Origin: an uncultured Dyadobacter sp.
GTDB taxonomy: Bacteria; Bacteroidota; Bacteroidia; Cytophagales; Spirosomataceae
Length of the DNA: 6,409 nucleotides
Direction of reading: 5' to 3'
NCBI GenBank assembly: GCA_946481035.1
Contig: CAMLNK010000249.1
Location: 1-6,409 of the forward strand
Below are positions 1 through 5,192 of the stretch, in pieces (within the stretch, counting starts at the first letter, position 1; the number at the start of each line of letters is the position of its first letter). A program made the position numbers and the translations under genes. Under the pieces are notes generated by a model. That model searched no databases, was not told where the DNA came from, and saw only the letters and a program-made list of their open reading frames with translations.

Positions 1-46
1 TCATGAATGAAACTGCATCGAAATCTTTGTGTTGTGGCGTTTTCAT
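1..46 (-). CDS. Partial small gene coupled to the PIN toxin gene, probable antitoxin
   Basis: Only the first 15 codons are inside the window, reading MKTPQHKDFDAVSFM, and the frame is open to the edge. The start codon (44-46) overlaps the stop codon of the PIN gene in an ATGA arrangement, which suggests translational coupling. From memory, many PIN-domain toxins of this subfamily in Bacteroidota and cyanobacteria are followed by a short protein that begins with a similar FDAV segment and is taken to be the antitoxin; that is family knowledge, not something visible in 15 residues. If correct, the gene order is toxin first, antitoxin second, the reverse of classical vapBC. Without the rest of the gene the role stays uncertain. 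Confidence 0.6.
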   Translation of the reverse strand, partial: MKTPQHKDFDAVSFM

Positions 47-505
47 TTTTCCAACAATTGTTTTGGGGAATATATTTCAAGTTTTTGATGTCCTAGCTTC
101 TCGTTGACTGCATTATAGCCATGCATCCTCGCTACATTAACAATGTGCTTAAAGTTCCAGCTTATCAGCATATCTGCTTCATTAACAGTTGCGAGTGCGA
201 TATGCAAGCAATCCGCGAAACTGGTTTTGCCGACAACTTTCTCATCGATGTAGCAGTTTGCGAGTTCCACCGCCACCATCGTCTCATCAACCATACAAAC
301 GCTCTCAGGTTTTAGTTGCCTCACGAATTCTTTCACGAAAGCTGGCGCGTCATTTAGTTCGTCGAGCGTCAGAGTGGAAAAGTAAGATAATGTTCGATTT
401 TTTCTGAATCATTTCAAATAGGGCCTTTGTGGGATGTTCAAATCCGTCATCAAAGTAGCCGCCGAAAACGGATGTATCCAAGTATAGTTTCTTACTTGCC
501 TGCAT
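43..505 (-). pseudogene. PIN-domain (VapC-like) toxin, frameshifted
   Basis: Reading from ATG at 505-503 gives a typical PIN N-terminus (LYLDTSVFGGYFDD, Asp10 as metal ligand), but after about 42 residues this frame runs into TGA at 352-350. The neighbouring frame carries the remainder: LTLDEL and NDAP, then FADCLHIA with Asp98, and the ISWNFKHI segment, ending at TGA 45-43. Removing one T from the TTTT run at 381-378 (minus strand) joins the parts into a smooth 153-residue protein (IILLSTLTLDELNDAP), a normal length for a single-domain PIN ribonuclease. The acidic residues expected for Mg2+-dependent RNA cleavage (Asp10, Glu49, Asp98, Asp111) are present, so decay is otherwise slight. It is either a recently inactivated toxin or a sequencing error. 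The C-terminal 97 residues could start from GTG at 336 but would lack the first catalytic Asp. No antitoxin-like gene lies upstream; the candidate partner is downstream. Confidence 0.8.
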
Positions 506-603
506 GGAAGGGAGATTGGATTCGTGTTGGCAGGCAAGAAATGCGATTTGAATATGAGGAGACTTAAATTGTTTTCCAACATACCGTATCCCTGATCAAT
601 CGG

Positions 604-633
604 TTTGGGCTGGCATCATTTTCGCTAGCCTTT
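604..633 (+). promoter_or_regulatory. Weak candidate promoter for the SnoaL-like gene
   Basis: TTTG at 604-607 is followed after 18 bases by TAGCCTTT at 626-633, a partial match to the Bacteroidota pattern TTTG-N19-21-TAnnTTTG. It ends 24 bases before the start at 658. The -7 element has mismatches, so this is a suggestion only. The rest of 506-657 holds no gene that I can support on either strand. Confidence 0.25.
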
Positions 634-657
634 TCCCGAACATAACCAGATGTAACC

Positions 658-1014
658 ATGGAGCAAATAAATAAGCATTTAGGCATGGCTGTGAGTGCTG
701 CGACGGTATCAGCTTTCCTTAAAGCCTTGAACAATAGTGACTTTAAAGCTGCCGGAGAGTTGATGAACGAAAAAGTCCGGTTTGAAGGCGTGCTCGGGAG
801 CGTGGATGGCAGGGATGAATATATTGCGCAGATGGCGAAAATGAAGTTTCGCTATCATGTGCAAAAGCTGCTGTACGATGACGACAACGTTTCGGTGCTT
901 TACGAGATCGACATGGGAGGTAAGTCGGTGCTTACCTCTGGATGGTACGAGGTGCATGACGGTAAAATCACGTACATTCGCGTCATTTTCGATCCCAGGC
1001 CGGTGTTGTCGTGA
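658..1014 (+). CDS. SnoaL/NTF2-like small cytosolic protein
   Basis: This 118-residue protein has the layout of the NTF2-like (SnoaL-type) fold: an N-terminal helix (ATVSAFLKALNNSDF, about residues 15-29), the segment RFEGVLGSVDGRDEYIAQM typical of the family's first strand and following helix, then alternating strands with VSVLYEIDM, SGWYEVHDGKI and a C-terminal VIFDPRP. Members are small cone-shaped proteins that bind or isomerise small ligands; many are uncharacterised and the substrate cannot be read from sequence. There is no signal peptide, so it is probably cytosolic. The start at 658 is the most upstream; ATG at 685 (residue 10) would still keep the whole fold, and neither has a clear Shine-Dalgarno site. 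Its stop lies only 3 bases from the stop of the convergent membrane-protein gene, so the two transcripts must overlap at their 3' ends. Confidence 0.8.
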   Translation: MEQINKHLGMAVSAATVSAFLKALNNSDFKAAGELMNEKVRFEGVLGSVDGRDEYIAQMAKMKFRYHVQKLLYDDDNVSVLYEIDMGGKSVLTSGWYEVHDGKITYIRVIFDPRPVLS

Positions 1015-1017
1015 TTG

Positions 1018-1482
1018 CTAAAACGTACGGAAGTAGGGGCGTGCCGAAAGGGGAGAGAATGGCCAGGGTACCGCGATCAGGATGATAATGAACGCGATGG
1101 TGTAGAAAATGGCCATCGTTTTGAATTTGGTGGTATCGCTTTGCTGGCGTTTGACTATCGACGAGCCGATGGTGACGACAATAATGGCGATCGTCATGAG
1201 CGTGATGTGGATCAAGCCAAAAAATACGAAGTCGAATTGTTTAATCGCTTCTTTAAAATGCGTCCGGAAGTAGCTGATAAACGGGCTGTTGAAATAAAGC
1301 ACATATCCGATCATCAGCTGAATGTGCGTCAGCGTCGCCGTTACATGTCGTATCGTATCGTCGGATTTGGTGAACGGCCGCTTTTGGGACCAGCCGCGGA
1401 ATCCGCAGTATAGTGCATAAGTAATAGCCGGCACGATCAGCCAGCGTACAATCGAATGGGAGAGGATCAGAAACGTATACAT
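1018..1482 (-). CDS. Four-helix membrane protein, cytochrome b-like in Bacteroidota
   Basis: The 154-residue protein has four hydrophobic segments at about residues 4-26, 48-66, 85-108 and 121-140, so it is an inner-membrane protein. Histidines fall in or near helices: His9 (helix 1), His46 and His53 (start of helix 2), His92 (helix 3). The conserved-looking block RHVTATLTHIQL and the C-terminus PWPFSPLSARPYFR match what I recall of short Bacteroidota proteins often annotated as cytochrome B. Heme binding is plausible from the paired intramembrane histidines but is not shown here; there is no CXXCH motif. No electron-transfer partner sits next to it. The gene stands alone: 85 bases separate its start from the next same-strand gene, and it converges on the SnoaL-like gene. 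I see no strong promoter match upstream. Confidence 0.75.
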   Translation of the reverse strand: MYTFLILSHSIVRWLIVPAITYALYCGFRGWSQKRPFTKSDDTIRHVTATLTHIQLMIGYVLYFNSPFISYFRTHFKEAIKQFDFVFFGLIHITLMTIAIIVVTIGSSIVKRQQSDTTKFKTMAIFYTIAFIIILIAVPWPFSPLSARPYFRTF

Positions 1483-1567
1483 TAGTAAAGAATGGCGTCT
1501 ATAACCAATGACGATCTCCCCGGATTTTTACTTTTGGCAACAGTAACTTTTATCCTAAAAAATCATC

Positions 1568-1906
1568 TCACGGCTTTTTTATAACGGTCTTTTTCCGCTT
1601 TACGGTGTAGGACGTTGTGGTGTCGGCATCGGGCCTGCCGGTGCTGCTGCGGCTGCCGTCGACGGTGCCCGACGAGTTGATAGTGCCGTTGTCGTTCAGG
1701 ATGGGGCCGGTTTCCGCGTTGGCGGAATCTTTCAGTATCGCATTGAGGTCGGATGAGTCGGCTGTTTTCACTTGATGCCTTTTCGTTTTGCGCTGGTATC
1801 TCTGTTCCTTCTTCGATAATCTCGAAGAAGCGTCCGTTGACTGTGCAAACGCGCAGGCGGGTAACGTCAGCGCAAGAGTTAATGCGAAAATTTGAAACGG
1901 TTTCAT
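1568..1906 (-). CDS. Small exported basic Ser/Thr-rich protein, unknown function
   Basis: This 112-residue protein begins with a clear signal peptide (basic Lys2, hydrophobic IFALTLALTLPACAFA, likely cleavage before Gln22). LPAC resembles a lipobox, but Pro at -2 is unfavourable and AFA-Q is a good type I site, so periplasmic or secreted is preferred over lipoprotein. The mature part is low in hydrophobic residues: a lysine/arginine-rich stretch (KKEQRYQRKTKRHQVK, about 32-47), then a region rich in Gly, Ser, Thr, Asp and Asn (about 65-98), then a basic tail (VKRKKTVIKKP). It contains no cysteine after the signal and is probably largely disordered. I do not recognise a family. It is downstream of the AraC gene on the same strand with a 73-base gap that may hold its own promoter. 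Confidence 0.65.
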   Translation of the reverse strand: MKPFQIFALTLALTLPACAFAQSTDASSRLSKKEQRYQRKTKRHQVKTADSSDLNAILKDSANAETGPILNDNGTINSSGTVDGSRSSTGRPDADTTTSYTVKRKKTVIKKP

Positions 1907-1929
1907 GGAATGGGTTTTAGTTTGATGAT

Positions 1930-1947
1930 TTTGAAATGTGCTTCAAA
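1930..1947. repeat. Inverted repeat TTTGAA-N6-TTCAAA upstream of the small exported protein
   Basis: TTTGAA (1930-1935) and TTCAAA (1942-1947) are perfect 6-base inverted copies with a 6-base spacer, lying 24-41 bases upstream of the start at 1906. On the minus strand the right arm gives GATATTTG (1951-1944), one mismatch from the Bacteroidota -7 pattern TAnnTTTG, so the repeat may overlap a promoter. Arms this short can arise by chance. Confidence 0.35.
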
Positions 1948-1979
1948 TATCGTTCCTACCACACTTTTAGGTAAAACAA

Positions 1980-2846
1980 TTAAACAGCCGCAGCCACGCG
2001 GTATTTCCGCCGGTATTCACCGAGACTCATTCCCTTACTCTTTTTGAAAAAGCGGTTGAGATGGCTTTCGTCGGTGAACGAAAGTTCGGACGCGATTTCG
2101 TTCATGCGCATATTGCTGTGCAACAGCCTGGTTTCGACCAGTTTCATCCTCGAATTCAGGATGAATTCCTGCATCGTTTCATTAGTGTGTTTCTTGAAAT
2201 ACCGTCCCAGGTAAGATTCGGATATCCCGAAATGGCTGCTGATGTGCGCAGCTTTTATCTTATCAGGATGATAAATGTTGGCCTGAATATATTGCAGTAT
2301 ATCGATCGCCTTCTCTTCGCTGCATTCGGTGATCTTTTTGGGCAGGAACATGGCAATATTGCGCGCTACGAGAATAATCATCGTGTTAATGTATTGCCTG
2401 ATAAGCTCCTTGTTGTACATATCGCGGTTGACATACTCGCGGATAATTGCCTCGACGAGCGGTTTGACAATGCTTTTGTCAGCCTGGTTTTTGAGAATGC
2501 ATCCGGGCTGATGGCTGGCATTTTGCAAGATAAATTCGAGCCTTTGCAGCAAATCTTCCCGCTGCGATGCGCTCACGAGCGACGTATTTCCTTTGATAGA
2601 TACATCATTGAACCGGATGAAAACGAATTTTGTGGTCGTTTCGATGTCGAACGAATGGGTGTCTTCGGGCGTGAGGAGGAACATATGGCCGGCATTGTAC
2701 CGGAAAGTATGCTGATTGATCTCCTGCACACCGGTACCTTCCAGGATGTAGATCAACTCAAAAAAGTTGTGTTGGTGCGTTGGTTTGGGGCATTCGTCAA
2801 GCTCTTTGTAAATTATTTCAAAGGGTTCGTGCAGATTTTCTTTCAT
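1980..2846 (-). CDS. AraC-family transcriptional regulator
   Basis: The 288-residue protein has the standard AraC/XylS layout. The N-terminal cupin-like sensing domain (about 1-85) carries the H24-x-H26-x3-E30 signature (HQHNFFEL) followed by EGTG, then FRYNAGHMFLLTPEDTHSF, the usual second cupin motif. A helical linker spans about 95-170. The C-terminal DNA-binding domain (about 180-283) has two helix-turn-helix units: AAHISSHFGISESYLGRYFKKH (199-220) and MNEIASELSFTDESHLNRFFKK (248-269), closing with the family's MSLGEYRRKYR. Cupin-bearing AraC proteins usually sense small molecules such as sugars and act on neighbouring genes; the ligand here is unknown. It is transcribed divergently from the oxidoreductase, and the shared gap holds a long inverted repeat whose near arm begins 12 bases before this start codon, consistent with autoregulation. 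Confidence 0.95.
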   Translation of the reverse strand: MKENLHEPFEIIYKELDECPKPTHQHNFFELIYILEGTGVQEINQHTFRYNAGHMFLLTPEDTHSFDIETTTKFVFIRFNDVSIKGNTSLVSASQREDLLQRLEFILQNASHQPGCILKNQADKSIVKPLVEAIIREYVNRDMYNKELIRQYINTMIILVARNIAMFLPKKITECSEEKAIDILQYIQANIYHPDKIKAAHISSHFGISESYLGRYFKKHTNETMQEFILNSRMKLVETRLLHSNMRMNEIASELSFTDESHLNRFFKKSKGMSLGEYRRKYRVAAAV

Positions 2847-2858
2847 GGCTGTGAGAAG

Positions 2859-2910
2859 TGTACCGGATTTTGGAAAAATTATACTGTGAAAATAGCCAGA
2901 ATCCGGTACA
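2859..2910. promoter_or_regulatory. Near-perfect 15-base inverted repeat, candidate AraC operator
   Basis: TGTACCGGATTTTGG (2859-2873) and CCAGAATCCGGTACA (2896-2910) are inverted copies matching at 14 of 15 positions, separated by 22 bases. The pair occupies the middle of the 100-base gap between the AraC gene and the divergent oxidoreductase gene. Centre-to-centre spacing is 37 bases, between three and four helical turns. The right arm touches the candidate -7 element of the oxidoreductase promoter and the left arm lies in the leader of the AraC gene. A regulator dimer bound to both arms could control both directions. Binding by this particular regulator is inferred from position only. Confidence 0.7.
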
Positions 2911-2916
2911 ATTTTG
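2885..2916 (+). promoter_or_regulatory. Candidate promoter for the oxidoreductase gene
   Basis: TGTG at 2885-2888, a 20-base spacer, then CAATTTTG at 2909-2916 each match the Bacteroidota TTTG / TAnnTTTG pattern with one mismatch, at standard spacing. It would give a leader of roughly 25 bases before the start at 2947. The -7 element overlaps the outer end of the right inverted-repeat arm, so a bound regulator could block or contact the polymerase. Confidence 0.4.
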
Positions 2917-2946
2917 CAGTGTCAAACACAAAATCAATTGAAGATC

Positions 2947-3948
2947 ATGAAAGCAACATTTTTGACCGATACAAATACCCCACTCATTATCAAGGAGGTG
3001 GAAACGCCTGTGCCAACAGAAAACCAGGTGCTCATTAAACTGGCCTATTCTGCATTGAACCACCGCGATGTATGGATCCAGAAAGGGCAGTACGCCGGTC
3101 CGAAAGGAGGGCTTATCCTGGGTTCCGATGGATTTGGAACTGTCGTAGAAACCGGCGGCGATGTAGATAGCGGATGGATTGGTAAGGCGGTGATTATCAA
3201 CCCAAGCCATGACTGGGGCGATAACCCGGCTGCATTCGGGGAGCAGTTCAAGATCCTGGGCAATCCCGAGCCGGGTACTTTCGCGGAATATATTACTGTG
3301 GATGTGAAGTATGTTCACGAAAAGCCCGCGCATCTGGCTGATATCGAGGCAGCAGCGTTGCCACTTGCGGGAATTACAACCTACCGCGCGTTGTTTACAC
3401 GCGCTGCTTTGGAAGCAGGCGAGCAAATATTGATTACCGGTATCGGGGCAGGTACGGCCTTGCTGGCGCTGCAATATGCGCTCGCGGCCGGCGCGAGAGT
3501 GTATGTTACTTCCGGCTCGCAGGATAAGATTGAAAAGGCCAAAGCGCTTGGGGCGATTGACGGATTCAACTATAAAGATGAAAACTGGTTCCTGAAAGCA
3601 AAAGAGGTAACTGGCGGATTCGACGTCGTGCTGGACAGCGCCTCGGGCAAGGGATTTGGCAACCTTATCGAAACCGTAAAGCCGGGCGGTAGGATCGTTT
3701 TCTTCGGCGGTACCGACGGTCCGATCGGCAATATCATTCCCAATAAAGTGTATTGGAGAAATCTTTCGATCCTGGGTACGACTATGGGAACGTTGCAGGA
3801 ATTCAGGGATATGCTCGCATTTACCGCAGCACACGGCATCAAACCTATTGTAGACAAAGTCTATCCCTCATTGGTGGACGTGCAGCAAGCCTTCGATTAC
3901 ATGCATGAAGGCAAGCAGTTTGGTAAAATTGTGCTGACAAATAGTTAG
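2947..3948 (+). CDS. Zinc-independent MDR oxidoreductase, quinone-reductase-like
   Basis: The 333-residue protein is a medium-chain dehydrogenase/reductase. Its GroES-like N-terminal half includes ALNHRDVWIQKGQY (37-49) and ILGSDGFGTVVETG (57-70); the Rossmann half begins with ITGIGAGTALLALQYALAAG (163-182), followed by VYVTSGSQDKIEKAKALGA, where the lack of an acidic residue after the second strand favours NADPH. The usual catalytic Cys is replaced by the NHRD segment and the whole protein contains no cysteine, so neither the catalytic nor the structural zinc site of alcohol dehydrogenases can exist; databases may still call it zinc-binding dehydrogenase. The NPSHDWG and GTFAEYI segments resemble the YogA-type branch. 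It probably reduces quinones or enones; the substrate is unknown. ATG 2947 is chosen because MKATFL is the normal family N-terminus; the in-frame ATG at 2914 would add 11 residues and overlap the promoter. Confidence 0.92.
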   Translation: MKATFLTDTNTPLIIKEVETPVPTENQVLIKLAYSALNHRDVWIQKGQYAGPKGGLILGSDGFGTVVETGGDVDSGWIGKAVIINPSHDWGDNPAAFGEQFKILGNPEPGTFAEYITVDVKYVHEKPAHLADIEAAALPLAGITTYRALFTRAALEAGEQILITGIGAGTALLALQYALAAGARVYVTSGSQDKIEKAKALGAIDGFNYKDENWFLKAKEVTGGFDVVLDSASGKGFGNLIETVKPGGRIVFFGGTDGPIGNIIPNKVYWRNLSILGTTMGTLQEFRDMLAFTAAHGIKPIVDKVYPSLVDVQQAFDYMHEGKQFGKIVLTNS

Positions 3949-4022
3949 GGAGAAAAGGAGGATGGAGGAAAGGGAGGAAAGGGCTTCCTTCCTCCTTTTC
4001 TTCCCCTTCCTCCATTCCTCCC
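3948..4022. terminator. Long polypurine/polypyrimidine hairpin between convergent genes
   Basis: From the last base of the oxidoreductase stop codon, about 36 bases are almost purely purine (single T at 3963), then about 39 are almost purely pyrimidine (single A at 4014). The arms 3962-3983 and 3994-4015 are complementary with roughly 19 of 22 positions matching and a 10-base loop (CTTCCTTCCT); GGGAG at 3948-3952 can also pair with CTCCC at 4018-4022. The site fills the gap between two convergent genes, so a bidirectional terminator is the simplest role, although a clean T-run after the stem is missing. The internal GGAGGAA repetition allows several alternative pairings. Confidence 0.5.
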
Positions 4023-4027
4023 ATATT

Positions 4028-5161
4028 TTATTCAACAGTAAGCCCATCCATATCTTCCAGGCGTGCGATCAATGCCCAACCGTAAAAATCGTTGGCCAGG
4101 GCCACCATCAGTTCGTTTTTCCCGGTTTTGAAAGGTATGACGAATGACGTGTTTTCAATGGAGCATCTGCCCGCGGGCTCCTTCATAATGGGGGCAGCAA
4201 ATGTGTTTTTGTCGACATACAGATAGCGGCCGTTCAGGAACACCCACACATCATCGCTGAAACCCATGGCGATCTTTTTCTTTTGATCTGTTTTGGAATT
4301 AATGTTAACCTTCATCCACACGAGGCGGCGCTCTTTGCTCATACCAAACTTGCGCGTCAGGTTCATCATGCCTCTTCTTTCTGCCCAGATCGTTTCCCAC
4401 ATTGTTTCCGCTTTTGGCGCGTAGTCCATGCTGAAATCCACGTTTTTCGCTAATGCGACGGGTTCGGATACCTGCCATTTGCGCAGGTAACGCGGGTCGT
4501 GCGCGACCGGGTCCGTGCCCTCGTATGCGGGAAGCCCTTCGGTTTGGCCGGGCTTAATCACCAGGTTCGATACAATGCCTTCGCCCTCGAATGCGAGTGT
4601 GCCTTCCGTGACGTTACCTTCCATTCGCGGCACTTCCATGGTGGGGCGCTGCATATCATTTACAAACACCCGTAGCTGGTAACCCGATGCGATCAGTTTT
4701 ATATGGTTCCAGGTTTTGTTCTGAAAATTGGCTTTCCCCTGGTATTGCGGCAGCAGGTCCCAGAGGTTTACGCCGTCGATATTGGGTGTATATTGTACTG
4801 CTTCAATGCCCGTAGAGTCGCCTGCGCGGTGGGTCCGGAAATAAAAAAGCTCCGTTTCCTTGCTATCCTTATACCTGAAATAGAAGGAGGCGAACCGCTG
4901 GTCGGTGGGAATGTAGTCGAACTCGACGGTGCCGTTCGAAAATACGGTGTTTTTCAAAATGACCTGGCCTTGTTTGGGAAGGACTTTCAATGCGGGGCGG
5001 CCATCATGTGTCGTAAATTCTGCATTGGCACCGGGCGCATCCCAATTTTCGGCTTTGAGCGCTACCCAGATGTCCGGATTTTTTTCTGCCGTTTTAGGTT
5101 TTTTCTGGCCCGCTGCGGTGAAGGTAATGCAGCAGAGGGCGATTGAAATGAATCTTTTCAT
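4028..5161 (-). CDS. Secreted protein: concanavalin-like (DUF1080-type) plus jelly-roll domain
   Basis: The 377-residue protein starts with a signal peptide (MKRFISIALCCITFTAAG, cleavage near Gln19). Residues about 30-203 look like a concanavalin/LamG-type beta-sandwich of the 3-keto-disaccharide hydrolase (DUF1080) kind: GTVEFDYIP, FASFYFRYKD, TWNHIKLIASGYQLRVFVND and a closing GTLAFEGEGIVSNLVIKP. Residues about 265-372 form a second beta-rich part (RRLVWMKVNI, IAMGFSDDVWVFLNGRYLY, FKTGKNELMVALANDFYGW) resembling the galactose-binding jelly-roll of beta-galactosidases and carbohydrate-binding modules. Binding or cleavage of a glycan outside the cytoplasm is likely, but no catalytic residue can be assigned. 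ATG 5161 is preferred over 5215 because the signal peptide begins there and the longer form would overlap the preceding gene. It follows that gene after 31 bases, so they are probably one operon. Confidence 0.85.
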   Translation of the reverse strand: MKRFISIALCCITFTAAGQKKPKTAEKNPDIWVALKAENWDAPGANAEFTTHDGRPALKVLPKQGQVILKNTVFSNGTVEFDYIPTDQRFASFYFRYKDSKETELFYFRTHRAGDSTGIEAVQYTPNIDGVNLWDLLPQYQGKANFQNKTWNHIKLIASGYQLRVFVNDMQRPTMEVPRMEGNVTEGTLAFEGEGIVSNLVIKPGQTEGLPAYEGTDPVAHDPRYLRKWQVSEPVALAKNVDFSMDYAPKAETMWETIWAERRGMMNLTRKFGMSKERRLVWMKVNINSKTDQKKKIAMGFSDDVWVFLNGRYLYVDKNTFAAPIMKEPAGRCSIENTSFVIPFKTGKNELMVALANDFYGWALIARLEDMDGLTVE

Positions 5162-5192
5162 GGCTAATAATGCAAATGTGTTGAAAAGTGAA

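Noticed and set aside
121..407. Plus-strand open frames over the PIN toxin region
   Set aside because: They are antisense to a recognisable PIN domain and show no family features.
510..657. Possible antitoxin gene upstream of the PIN toxin on the minus strand
   Set aside because: The longest frame that I found there is about 15 codons (from 640 downwards) with no DNA-binding motif; the partner is more likely downstream.
1540..1567. Terminator after the small exported protein gene
   Set aside because: The region is AT-rich, but no stem longer than four bases precedes the T-rich stretch.
1840..1906. Lipoprotein signal (LPAC) in the small exported protein
   Set aside because: Proline at -2 is unusual for a lipobox and the AFA-Q site a few residues later is a good type I cleavage site.
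2061..3038. Long plus-strand open frame of 325 codons across the AraC gene
   Set aside because: It is antisense to a clear AraC regulator, runs through the divergent promoter region into the oxidoreductase, and its translation shows no recognisable domain.
2818..3834. Long minus-strand open frame of 338 codons across the oxidoreductase
   Set aside because: It is antisense to a well-formed MDR enzyme, is rich in Cys, His and Arg as shadow frames often are, and has no recognisable motif.
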